Below, piece by piece: positions 27,734 to 36,300 of a stretch of 37,176 bases of DNA. Position numbers and translations under genes: made by a program. The number at the start of each line of letters is the position of its first letter. The stretch's first letter is position 1. Origin of the DNA: Bacteroidaceae bacterium (lineage in GTDB: Bacteria; Bacteroidota; Bacteroidia; Bacteroidales; Bacteroidaceae); the NCBI GenBank assembly GCA_017938245.1, contig JAGBBX010000037.1, positions 1 to 37,176 of the forward strand, read 5' to 3'. The notes beneath the pieces were generated by a model. That model was not told the DNA's origin, made no database searches, and saw only the letters and a list, made by a program, of their open reading frames with translations.

Positions 27734-29578
27734 TTACATTGCCGATGCCTCGACACTGTTCATTCTTTGTCGGTTCTCGGTGTTCTTCTTCTGCTGATGC
27801 TCGAGCAGTCGGCGTTCACGCACTGCGGCACGTGAGAAGTCGGAGTAATACTCGTACTTTCCGTAACGAGAGTGTTGCTCCTTGGGACGACGCTTTATGC
27901 TGAATGCCGTAAACGAGTAACTATAGCTGAACGAGCAAGAGAAATCGTATCCTCCTTCACGTTGGTAGGACGAAGCCACAAGGTTTGTGTTCGAAAAGCG
28001 GCTGTAGTTGAGGTTCAGGCTGAAGCCGTGTACCTGTGCCAATGTATAAGCCGCCGAGATATTACCACCCAAAGTGACGCTCTTGCTGCCATCCATTCTG
28101 TTATCGACAAGAGATGCCGACGCATTAAGCGAGAGGTTACGCTCCTTCAACAGTGCTTTAGAAGCGCTAAGAGTATAAACTCCTGTGGTATATTTCGAGT
28201 CGTAACCATCGGAACGCTGATAGCTGTAGTTAAGACCAAAGTTGGTTTCAATGGGTACAACGCTAAGCGAGTAGTTGGCACCCAAAGCAGTAGTTGCTAC
28301 GTCACCTGTGCCGGCAGTCGTACGGTTATAATCCTCGTTTAATGAGTAGTTTGCCGACAACGAGACATAATGACCAAGATTCTCGCTACTTGTATTATAA
28401 GACAATGTAGCAGTGTAGCTGTTCATATTACGGTTGATGCGTGTAGTATCGTTCACCTGTGCCGTACCATCGTACTGGCACTGACGATAGCCGTTATAAT
28501 TGGCCGATACCGAGAACTTACTTCCAATGGGCATATTAAGGCTTGCGGCATAAGATAGTCCGCGTGTGGTATAGAGCTGCTCGCCCGAGATATTATCCTC
28601 TTGCAGCGAGAAGTTGCCACCCACATTCAGTTTGCCCAAACGCAAGTTGACAGCCGTTCCTATATTATGATAGTTATTATTCATATAGGATACACCCATA
28701 CTCATATAATCGGGTTGTATAAGTTTGTAGAACAACGACACAGATATTTTCCTGAAATTTGCTGCCAGCGTAACGTCACCAGCCCATCGCATAAGCGAAC
28801 TGTAACGTACACCGAATATATCGTCGTACTTATCGACCTTGTCGAGCGGAACCTCGGGGGCGGTAATATCGGTCGAGAATATCGAGGTTGCTATATTAGC
28901 GGTAATAGAAAGAGGCTTTAGAATCTGCCAGCGTCCTTTTACACCTACAACAATATTCTCTTGTGCATTAACCTCGTCATACCAGATTTCATCAATTGAC
29001 GAACGATGGTCTTGCGAACGGAACAGATAGAGGTCGAAATAGTTGCGACTGTTACCATAACCCAATTTCAAACCCCAACCCGAACGCTTGTAGACGGGAC
29101 GTCCCGAAGGCATCTCGCCCGGAACAAAGTTAACAGCATCGCGCAAGATTCCGTAGAAAAGTCCGAAACGGAATCCTGTTTTCGCACTCTTATATTCGAG
29201 ACCTATACCGTTAAATGGCAGATTATAGACATAAGAAGAGAAAGGCATAGAGCGACGACCAAGATGCAGAGTCCAGCCCTTATATGTAGGACTGAAATTA
29301 AACGCAAACTGCGGATGCGAGAATGAGTAGTTATTACTGCTATAATAAAACGCAAAAGGCATATTATAACCGTAAAGATTCACATTCAGATTGGCATACA
29401 TAGAGTAATTGAGAGGCGAAGCACTGCTGCCGCCCGACGAATAATAAAGTGTACTCTGTGTTCCCAATGCACCGGTAACGATGAGCGGGTCTTTCTTTCG
29501 GGGGTCTTCAATGGCATATATCCCCGAAACCGAGAACAGCATCATCAGGAGCATTAATTTACTGACACTTGTTTTCAT
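27734..29578 (-). CDS. Candidate outer-membrane beta-barrel protein, 614 aa
   Basis: A signal peptide (ending SGIYAIED) is followed by about 530 residues of alternating hydrophobic/polar strands rich in Tyr, Ser, Asn and aromatic girdles (for example NMPFAFYYSSNNYSFS and GFRFGLFYGIL), as in outer-membrane barrels. The last barrel-like strand, FSFSYSYSFTAF, ends near residue 557. It is followed by a ~57-residue strongly basic, helical tail (IKRRPKEQHSRYGKYE and on), which is unusual because barrels normally end at the last strand. There is no TonB-dependent plug domain. It is the first gene of the six-gene run, 26 bases before the giant gene, so it may anchor or export that protein. The exact family is not recognised. 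Confidence 0.8.
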   Translation of the reverse strand: MKTSVSKLMLLMMLFSVSGIYAIEDPRKKDPLIVTGALGTQSTLYYSSGGSSASPLNYSMYANLNVNLYGYNMPFAFYYSSNNYSFSHPQFAFNFSPTYKGWTLHLGRRSMPFSSYVYNLPFNGIGLEYKSAKTGFRFGLFYGILRDAVNFVPGEMPSGRPVYKRSGWGLKLGYGNSRNYFDLYLFRSQDHRSSIDEIWYDEVNAQENIVVGVKGRWQILKPLSITANIATSIFSTDITAPEVPLDKVDKYDDIFGVRYSSLMRWAGDVTLAANFRKISVSLFYKLIQPDYMSMGVSYMNNNYHNIGTAVNLRLGKLNVGGNFSLQEDNISGEQLYTTRGLSYAASLNMPIGSKFSVSANYNGYRQCQYDGTAQVNDTTRINRNMNSYTATLSYNTSSENLGHYVSLSANYSLNEDYNRTTAGTGDVATTALGANYSLSVVPIETNFGLNYSYQRSDGYDSKYTTGVYTLSASKALLKERNLSLNASASLVDNRMDGSKSVTLGGNISAAYTLAQVHGFSLNLNYSRFSNTNLVASSYQREGGYDFSCSFSYSYSFTAFSIKRRPKEQHSRYGKYEYYSDFSRAAVRERRLLEHQQKKNTENRQRMNSVEASAM

Positions 29579-29760
29579 ATCGCTACTGTATTAGGTAGTA
29601 TATATATTGTCTTGTCTCAGTGGACAAGTAATCATATTCAATTCCAAAGTGAAGGTTGTATAGATACCTCCAATAATCTCATTCAAGAGAGTAAGTTTTC
29701 GATATTTTATATTTGTTCAACAGCACCTAATCAACAAAAGCTTTACAAGAAAAAGAGTGG

Positions 29761-29786
29761 CTCCCCTGCCCCTGAAGACAGGGGAG
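29761..29786 (-). terminator. Terminator of the 1,123-aa surface protein gene
   Basis: CTCCCCTG (29761-29768) pairs with CAGGGGAG (29779-29786). An alternative inner stem CCCCTG/CAGGGG closes on an AAGA tetraloop. On the minus strand it is followed by CCACTCTTTTTCTTG, giving a T-rich tail. It lies 16 bases after the stop of the 1,123-aa gene and should separate that gene from the six-gene run downstream. Confidence 0.8.
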
Positions 29787-29802
29787 TACTCCTTAATAAT
29801 AG

Positions 29803-32800
29803 TTATTTACGAACTTTCTTTGTAACAACACGGTCGCCCTCACGAACCTTAAGGATATATATACCCTCGGTCATCTCGCTTACTGCACGGCCAGCTGCAT
29901 CGTAGATAGCTTCGATATTGTCGCTATCAATAGAGTTTATATCAACAATACCTGTTGTACCGTCAAGAACACCCATCAGTACGGGAGCCTTAGCAGTACC
30001 TGCCATATCGGTAAATGTAAGTTCGGTAGTTACATCGATGAATTCGCCTGTCCACTTGTCACAGAGACGGAAGGTTACAACCTCGCCCATCTCTCCGGCT
30101 ACAGAGATATATGCCTTTCCATTGACAAACTCGCCCTTGCCACGACACTCGTCGCCTACAAATGCACCTACAGTGTAAGAGTTGCAATCATCGACATCAA
30201 TCTTTGCAATCACAGCCATAGTATTTGCAAAGCGGCTGTCGTCGTAGTTCCAAACAGAGCGCTCGATAGCAGCAGCTTGTGCTGCACCATTATTGGCAAA
30301 GTATCCTTGCTCAAGAGTGAAGCGACCTGGCATCGACAATGTAAAGCCCTGAGCATTATTGCTGTAAATCATATAACCTTCGTTGGGATTCAAAGAACTT
30401 AAAGTACCCTCCCAGACACCATCTGTCAGAGTTACAAATCCACCGCTCTTCGAGAGGATTACGTCACCCTCGGCAAATTTGCTTGGATCAAAGATTTCAG
30501 TAACAGGATAGCTGTACTCGTATGGATATGATACCCAGTTCCAACCTTTAGCAAATGTCTTATCGGCAATGCTACCATCGTAAGAGAGCATCATATCGCC
30601 TGTCATAAGGATAACATTAGACTCGGCATCTTCAGTCATATTCTGCATATCGATATTTACTTTATAAGCCTCGTTTGTTCCTAATACACTTAACGGGCCG
30701 AAGAGTCCCCAAGCGGGGTCGTTGTAAACAAGTTCACTCTTGCTACGAGCCTCTACAAGAGTCTCTGCCAACGGTGACTGTGGCAAGTTATACTCGCCCG
30801 AGATAAGAGAAATCCAATTCCAGCCATCGGCCAGGGTTATTTTTTCACGAACACAGTGTTCTGCAACAAATCTTAGATTTTCGAGACTCTCTCCTTGTGC
30901 CGATGTATCGTAGGTATAATTAATAACTAAATTGTTGCAAAGTGCACGTGGTACAATTTCAACGGGGATAGCACCATCGACAGCTTCATGCAAGGTTACA
31001 TCCAATACACTCCAGTTAGAGGGGAAGGTCTGGCCATCATATATCTCTATATCATAAGAGAGAAGTTCTGCATCAAAGTCGGCATCTTTGGGATAATAAG
31101 TAAGTGTTCCCATATAGGTCTGTCCGTCGTTATACATTTCGTAATTGAGACCCTCGACATATATTTCATTTACTCGTCTTTTTACAATGATATCACAAGT
31201 TGCCACAGCCTCGGGATTATCTTCGCTTCTGAATGTAAGTGTAGTCTCTCCCTTGCCATTTGCATAGAAATAGTAGCTGGTTGTAGTCTCGGTATCGTCT
31301 GCAGGTACAATGCTTACAACGTCATTGTTAGACGACTCAACGGTATAACGTTTATTAGTTGCATTATCCGGTGTAATCTTAACGTCGATATAGAATTGCA
31401 GCGACTCATCGGCATTAATCCAGAGTCTCTTTTCCGTCTCAGAGAGTGTAATGCTCTCGACCTTCTGAACAACATTCAGTTTAACAAGTCCCGACAGATA
31501 ATCGTGATCAATTACCGCCTGCAGATAATACTCTTCTTGAGGTACTGCATTAAATTGGAACTGGAATGTCAGTACACCATCAACAACTGTAGAGCCAATT
31601 ACCTCGACATACTGCTCGGCACCCTCTATCTCGCCCCAATTTGCATTTACAAACTGCATAGTGAAGTTCTCGTAATCGGCATCGGCGGGATTGTAAACAG
31701 CCTTGGCTGTTACTATCTTACCTACAATTATTTCTACCTCGGGCAATGTTTCCATTCCTCCATCAATAGCCACACCATCAATCTCGGTAATGATTACCTC
31801 ATTAACAGCTTGTTTAACGACCATCTTATATGTGATGCTCTTTGTGGGGTCGTAGACGCTGGTGCAGGTTATATTGGCCGTACCCTTCTTAACAGATATT
31901 ACACGATATTCGGTGCCGGCCTCACCCTCAATCTCGTCAATGCGAACAACACCGGGGTTGTCGCTCACCATTGTAAACTCCTCATTAATTTCGTTACCAA
32001 TGATAGGCAATCCATCCTCGTTACTTACCCAGTTAAATACGGGTCGGGGATAATCTATCTCCTCTTCCTCGGATGAGTTTCTGATATATTCGTAAGTATC
32101 GCCCTCGAGTCCTGTCTCCATTGAAGTAAGCGCCGAGAGGATATTCACATTGAAAGTAGTTGTTACCTCGGGATTATCTTCTGCTACAACTGTGATGGTA
32201 GATGTTCCCATTTTGTGGAATTCAAGGTAATTCTGTACCAGCTCGACAACATCGGGGTTACTGCTCGAAATGATTCTTACACCGGGGTATGTAGGAATGC
32301 TCTCGCCATTGTTGTAAGTCACGTTCTCGTCGGTGAGTGAAAGACGACCGTATCCGGGCCAATAGTAATTATAATCCTCAATAGCAATGCTTGTTACAGG
32401 GATATACTCTTCAAGAACCTGCACGGGAATATTGAAACTGAAAGATCCGACATTATACATTATGGCATATTCGACAAAATCGGGAGTGCCGTCTCCGTCG
32501 TTGTCGGGAGTCTCTTGAATACCTTGAATAATAACAGAACCATCATTGGTAGAAACTTGCTCGACATAGGGAGCATTCGCACCACCGATAGTCCAAACAC
32601 CTGTATTCTCGGGGGTAGTCTCCTTGCCATTGCTATCGTAGAATCTCACATAGTAACCATCGAGAGAAACCCTGTCACCAACGCGCATCGAGATATTAGG
32701 CGACTCAATCTCTTCGCCGTTTTCGTCTTTGGTAAATATCGCTGCTTCTACTGCGGGCGATGCAGTAAGAGTGTAGTAATCAGAAGGATTAGCGGGTGTG

Positions 32801-33174
32801 TTATCACCAGTCCAGGTAACAGTGGGGCCACTTAAGGGATAGATAAGACCGCTTTTGGGGTCGTACAACTTAAAGCTGATGGTCTTTCCATTGTCACTCG
32901 CCTCACCACCCACACGAATGGTGTAGATGCGGCCTTCACCTGCCGGCACTTCAATCTGAGTGTACTCCGAGACAACCGCTCTTAGTTCTCCATTGACAAA
33001 CGCAGCAACCTCGGGCAAGGCATCATTACCGTAAAGCCCATAATCGCCACAGTCGACAGCAGCATAGACAACAGTCTCGAGCTGATAATTACCCGAGGGA
33101 TTTGTCCATCCGCTTTGTGCAAATGCACTCATCCCGAGAAGCATTAGCAACGAACTTAACAAAAACTTTTTCAT
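29803..33174 (-). CDS. Surface protein with Ig-like repeats and T9SS-type sorting tail, 1,123 aa
   Basis: A signal peptide (MKKFLLSSLLMLLGMSAFAQ) is followed by a VxAxVNGExR domain (about residues 27-120, YQLETVVYAAVDCGDYG and PEVAAFVNGELRAV) and several bacterial Ig-like sandwiches (about 255-345, 350-560, 570-670). Two GWNW repeats follow (LADGWNWISLI near 785, FAKGWNWVSYPYEY near 880). A second VxAxVxGExRG domain spans about 985-1075 (TMAVIAKIDVDDCNSYTVGA, then FVGDECRGKGEF). The last ~40 residues (IEAIYDAAGRAVSEMTEGIY and ILKVREGDRVVTKKV) are a type A T9SS sorting domain. It is probably exported and attached to the cell surface, acting in adhesion or structure. The promoter region upstream carries the composite motif shared with the 116-aa AraC gene. 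Confidence 0.9.
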   Translation of the reverse strand: MKKFLLSSLLMLLGMSAFAQSGWTNPSGNYQLETVVYAAVDCGDYGLYGNDALPEVAAFVNGELRAVVSEYTQIEVPAGEGRIYTIRVGGEASDNGKTISFKLYDPKSGLIYPLSGPTVTWTGDNTPANPSDYYTLTASPAVEAAIFTKDENGEEIESPNISMRVGDRVSLDGYYVRFYDSNGKETTPENTGVWTIGGANAPYVEQVSTNDGSVIIQGIQETPDNDGDGTPDFVEYAIMYNVGSFSFNIPVQVLEEYIPVTSIAIEDYNYYWPGYGRLSLTDENVTYNNGESIPTYPGVRIISSSNPDVVELVQNYLEFHKMGTSTITVVAEDNPEVTTTFNVNILSALTSMETGLEGDTYEYIRNSSEEEEIDYPRPVFNWVSNEDGLPIIGNEINEEFTMVSDNPGVVRIDEIEGEAGTEYRVISVKKGTANITCTSVYDPTKSITYKMVVKQAVNEVIITEIDGVAIDGGMETLPEVEIIVGKIVTAKAVYNPADADYENFTMQFVNANWGEIEGAEQYVEVIGSTVVDGVLTFQFQFNAVPQEEYYLQAVIDHDYLSGLVKLNVVQKVESITLSETEKRLWINADESLQFYIDVKITPDNATNKRYTVESSNNDVVSIVPADDTETTTSYYFYANGKGETTLTFRSEDNPEAVATCDIIVKRRVNEIYVEGLNYEMYNDGQTYMGTLTYYPKDADFDAELLSYDIEIYDGQTFPSNWSVLDVTLHEAVDGAIPVEIVPRALCNNLVINYTYDTSAQGESLENLRFVAEHCVREKITLADGWNWISLISGEYNLPQSPLAETLVEARSKSELVYNDPAWGLFGPLSVLGTNEAYKVNIDMQNMTEDAESNVILMTGDMMLSYDGSIADKTFAKGWNWVSYPYEYSYPVTEIFDPSKFAEGDVILSKSGGFVTLTDGVWEGTLSSLNPNEGYMIYSNNAQGFTLSMPGRFTLEQGYFANNGAAQAAAIERSVWNYDDSRFANTMAVIAKIDVDDCNSYTVGAFVGDECRGKGEFVNGKAYISVAGEMGEVVTFRLCDKWTGEFIDVTTELTFTDMAGTAKAPVLMGVLDGTTGIVDINSIDSDNIEAIYDAAGRAVSEMTEGIYILKVREGDRVVTKKVRK

Positions 33175-33235
33175 AACAAAAAAATTAAAATTACCGATTA
33201 TTTACTCGCTTTAAAAAAGTCAATTTCCACTGAAT

Positions 33236-33301
33236 GCAAGATAGAAATAATTGCAGAGCAGTTTTTTCACTCAAAAAAAAAGTTTTTTAACTGTAAAGAC
33301 A
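33236..33301 (-). promoter_or_regulatory. Composite regulatory site and core promoter of the 1,123-aa gene
   Basis: Read on the minus strand, TGTCTTTACAGTTAA (33301-33287) is followed by 15 bases and AGTGAAAAA (33271-33263). A core promoter resembling ATTATT then TATCTTGC (33243-33236) follows. Spacing and sequence match the region before the 116-aa AraC gene. The predicted leader to the ATG at 33174 is about 55 bases. Confidence 0.7.
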
Positions 33302-33380
33302 TTTAAAAGGAAATAAGGAACATTACGTAAAAAAAAGAGGTCGATAATGTTAAAAACCGCATAAAAGAGCAATTTTTGGT

Positions 33381-33388
33381 TACATTTG
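33381..33388 (+). promoter_or_regulatory. -7 box of the membrane regulator gene
   Basis: TACATTTG is a perfect TAnnTTTG box on the plus strand. No good -33 element is visible at the expected distance. A TTG codon at 33386 lies inside this box, so the transcript must begin after it and translation must start at the GTG at 33413. Confidence 0.6.
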
Positions 33389-33412
33389 CATAAAAGAGTT
33401 AATCATCGGATT

Positions 33413-35743
33413 GTGTGTAAGATTTTTTTACGAATAACAATAGTTGTATTGACAGTTATTTTTGTCGGATGCAATAACAAAAGCGACAACAGCCACCACG
33501 AACTACACTGTAGCAAAGCAAAGGCTATTGCCGATAGCTTGTGTAACGTCGACGAACTTAGACGTTACATCGCATATTACGACTCGGTAAACGACAGGCA
33601 TAGCGAACTGCTCATAAGACAGAAATATGGCAACATATTGCGCAACCGCTCGCAGTTCGACGCAGCCATAAGAGAGCACGACATCTGCATACAGCTTGCC
33701 ACAGAACTCAAAGACACTATACAGCTGATTATTGCACTAAACAGTCAAGGTACAAATTTCAGACGCATCGGCGACCTTAAAGAGGCAGCCGACCACCATT
33801 ATGCAGCACTGCATCTCTATGACAAAACTACAAATGATACCTCATATATAGCGCGCAAAAACCAAGTGCGAACACTAAACGGCTTGGGCAACGTGATGCT
33901 ATCATTGGGCAACACAGAGGTAGCCGAAGAGATGTTCCGACGCGCTCTACAGGGCGAAAAAGAACTACACAGCAGTACCGGGCAGGCAATAAACTATGCC
34001 AATATTGGAGCGATAAAAAGAGACAAAAACGAAATAGACTCGGCACGAATATATTACAATATGTCGATGCAGAAGAACCAGGAAGCAAACAACCTCATAG
34101 GAATCAGCATCTGCTACTACAATCTTGGAGAGATAGACGAAACAGAGGGCAATTTTGCAGCAGCACGAGAGAACTACCTTAAAAGTTATGAGATAGGACT
34201 TAAGAGCAAAGACACCTGGCATTGGCTGAACGCCTGCACCGCCCTTGCACAGCTAAGCCTCAAAGAGAAGGACTACAGCGAAGCATTAAGGCGCAATAAC
34301 GAAGCATTGGAGGCCGCAAACAGAATCAAGGCAAAAGGACGATTGGCAAGGCTGTATACCCAGCAAGCCAACATATACGAAGCAATAGGAGCGTGGCAAA
34401 AAGCGCTTGAAAGCACCCACACGGCGCAAGCCTACAAGGACAGCATCAACGTAGAGGAAAACCGCAGTCACACACACAACTTGCGTCTCAACTACGAGAT
34501 AAACAAAAGAAAAGAGGAGATTAAAAAAACACAAGAACTACTGCTTCACGAGAAAAAAATACGGGAAATAACATTATGGGCAGGAATTATCACAATAACG
34601 CTCACCCTCATTGCCATAGCAGCCATATTACGCGCTACCCACGAGCGTAAAAAAAGCAATAAAGTACTGCAAAAGATAAACAAGGAGCGCCAGGACTTCT
34701 ACCGAGGTATAACACATCAGTTGCGCACACCGCTCACCGTACTTCTTGGAATGACGCACGAGCTAAAACGTCATATCCCAGAAAATGACGATATAGCACT
34801 AAAAGAATTCGATGCAATAACACGCAGAAGCAACGACCTGCTGACCTTAGTAGACAAAATGAGCGAGTACAACAGAAACGGCAACTGCGACATAATAGCA
34901 AAAGAGCTTCAAGAGAGCGACGACAGCGCACTACACGATAAACTGCTACAAGATGAAAAACAGCAGAACTATATACTTGTAGCCGAGGACGATAGCGATG
35001 TAGCACTGCTCATAACCCGCATCCTAAAGAACGAAGGCTATAACTACCGTTGGGCAAAGGACGGAAAGGAGGCACTTGAAATTATATCAATAGAACAGCC
35101 CCAATTAGTGATAACCGATATTATGATGCCACAGATGGACGGCCTTGAACTTATAAAAGCAATACGAGCCGACGAAAACACCAACCACATACCCATCATA
35201 GTCGTTTCGGCACGTACCGACACCGCCGACCGACTCATCGGCATCGACATAGGCGCCGAAGCATATCTGGGCAAGCCATTCATCCCCGATGAACTGCTGA
35301 TGATGACACGCCGACTATTGGAGCAACGCGACATCCTAAAGAAGAGATACAGCGCACAGCTGCAAGAAGCCGACCGCCACGACTACAACGAACATACCAA
35401 AGAGATTACAAGCAACGAGCAAGAATTCATAAAACAAATAGACGACTACATACACGAGAACATTATGAACTGCAATCTCAGCGCAGTAATGCTTGCCGAA
35501 CATCTTATAATGAGCACAACCACGCTGAACCGCAAAATAAACAGCATAACAGGAACAAACACTACAAATTACATACGTCAACGAAAATTGGCACGTGCAC
35601 GCTACCTACTGACAAACTCACAAATGTCGATGGGCGAGATACAGGTCGTCTGCGGATTCGAGTCGCCAAGCTACTTCAGCCGAGCTTTCAAAGCCGAGTA
35701 TGGAGAATCGCCCACCGAATACCGCAGGAAACAGACGAGCTGA
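33413..35743 (+). CDS. Membrane TPR/HisKA/receiver/AraC regulator lacking the ATPase domain, 776 aa
   Basis: From the GTG at 33413 (the upstream TTG at 33386 falls in the promoter box) the protein starts with a lipoprotein-like signal ending IFVGC (Cys at residue 20). TPR repeats follow at about 40-360 (NSQGTNFRRIGDLKEAADHH, NALGNVMLSLGNTEVAEEMF and others). One transmembrane segment lies at 386-408 (LWAGIITITLTLIAIAAIL), and a HisKA helix pair at about 420-490 with phospho-acceptor His435 (THQLRTPLT). A receiver domain at about 518-640 has Asp569 (ITDIMMPQMDG) and Lys in LGKPF. An AraC-type DNA-binding domain spans 675-775 (SYFSRAFKAEYGESPTEYR). Only ~30 residues separate HisKA from the receiver, so no HATPase domain is present. 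It probably senses a periplasmic signal and controls the adjacent surface genes. Confidence 0.9.
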   Translation: MCKIFLRITIVVLTVIFVGCNNKSDNSHHELHCSKAKAIADSLCNVDELRRYIAYYDSVNDRHSELLIRQKYGNILRNRSQFDAAIREHDICIQLATELKDTIQLIIALNSQGTNFRRIGDLKEAADHHYAALHLYDKTTNDTSYIARKNQVRTLNGLGNVMLSLGNTEVAEEMFRRALQGEKELHSSTGQAINYANIGAIKRDKNEIDSARIYYNMSMQKNQEANNLIGISICYYNLGEIDETEGNFAAARENYLKSYEIGLKSKDTWHWLNACTALAQLSLKEKDYSEALRRNNEALEAANRIKAKGRLARLYTQQANIYEAIGAWQKALESTHTAQAYKDSINVEENRSHTHNLRLNYEINKRKEEIKKTQELLLHEKKIREITLWAGIITITLTLIAIAAILRATHERKKSNKVLQKINKERQDFYRGITHQLRTPLTVLLGMTHELKRHIPENDDIALKEFDAITRRSNDLLTLVDKMSEYNRNGNCDIIAKELQESDDSALHDKLLQDEKQQNYILVAEDDSDVALLITRILKNEGYNYRWAKDGKEALEIISIEQPQLVITDIMMPQMDGLELIKAIRADENTNHIPIIVVSARTDTADRLIGIDIGAEAYLGKPFIPDELLMMTRRLLEQRDILKKRYSAQLQEADRHDYNEHTKEITSNEQEFIKQIDDYIHENIMNCNLSAVMLAEHLIMSTTTLNRKINSITGTNTTNYIRQRKLARARYLLTNSQMSMGEIQVVCGFESPSYFSRAFKAEYGESPTEYRRKQTS

Positions 35744-35860
35744 CCTCTTGTCATTTTTTTGTGAAACAGTAAGAGCACAATTCAAGAAAAGAGGGCAAAC
35801 AACAAAAAACTCGATAAAAACAAGAAAAATTAGATTTTCCAACGTCCAAAAGACCATTTT

Positions 35861-35926
35861 TGTCTTTACAGTTAAAATCAAATTCGTTTCAGTGAAAAAG
35901 AACACCCCGCATTATTGGCATCTTTG
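35861..35926 (+). promoter_or_regulatory. Composite regulatory site and core promoter of the 116-aa AraC gene
   Basis: TGTCTTTACAGTTAA (35861-35875), 15 bases, then AGTGAAAAA (35891-35899), then GCATTATTGG and CATCTTTG (35919-35926), which is one base off TAnnTTTG at each of the first two positions. The ATG is 24 bases past the -7 box, with GGAG at 35931-35934 as a possible ribosome-binding site. Confidence 0.7.
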
Positions 35927-35949
35927 CAAAGGAGCAAATGCAATAATAT

Positions 35950-36300
35950 ATGGGCAATACAAGCAAAGATATCAAACAGAAATATATGCAACTATTGAGT
36001 GAAAAAGAGCCCTTTTTCCTCGATAAAAACTACTCTATCATTCAGTTTGCGGCCGACCTGGGCACAAACCGCAGCTATGCATCCAGATTTGTAAACGAAG
36101 AGTTAGGAGTAACATTCCCCACCCTGCTCAACAGCCTCAGACTGTCGCATTTCATAAAGTTGAAGAACGAGAGTCCTAAAACCAATATAGGTACCCTGGC
36201 AGCCCATTGCGGATTCAACTGCACACTATCGTTTCGCCGAACATTCGTAAAAGAATTCGGGATAACACCCGGCGCGTACTTCAAGAAAAACAGACATTAA
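35950..36300 (+). CDS. Stand-alone AraC-type DNA-binding protein, 116 aa
   Basis: Nearly the whole protein is an AraC DNA-binding domain. The first helix-turn-helix is at about residues 30-60 (IIQFAADLGTNRSYASRFVN) and the second at about 80-115 (IGTLAAHCGFNCTLSFRRTF, then ITPGAYF). No sensing or receiver domain precedes it. It lies 206 bases after the membrane regulator, and its promoter region shares the composite motif found before the 1,123-aa gene. It may act with or against the larger regulator. The 3' end overlaps the convergent DUF1573 gene by 4 bases. A relic of a longer AraC regulator is possible, but the intact promoter argues for a working gene. Confidence 0.85.
   Translation: MGNTSKDIKQKYMQLLSEKEPFFLDKNYSIIQFAADLGTNRSYASRFVNEELGVTFPTLLNSLRLSHFIKLKNESPKTNIGTLAAHCGFNCTLSFRRTFVKEFGITPGAYFKKNRH

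Noticed and set aside
29708-29715. TATATTTG box on the plus strand
   Set aside because: No plus-strand gene follows within 3 kb; it faces the 3' end of the 1,123-aa gene and is probably a chance match in AT-rich sequence.
30988-32076. A 362-codon open frame on the plus strand
   Set aside because: It is fully antisense to the 1,123-aa Ig-like protein, with a biased Ile/Cys/Tyr composition and no recognisable domain.
33386-33412. TTG start giving a 785-aa version of the regulator
   Set aside because: The TTG is inside the TACATTTG promoter box at 33381-33388, so it would not be in the transcript. GTG at 33413 keeps the same lipobox signal.
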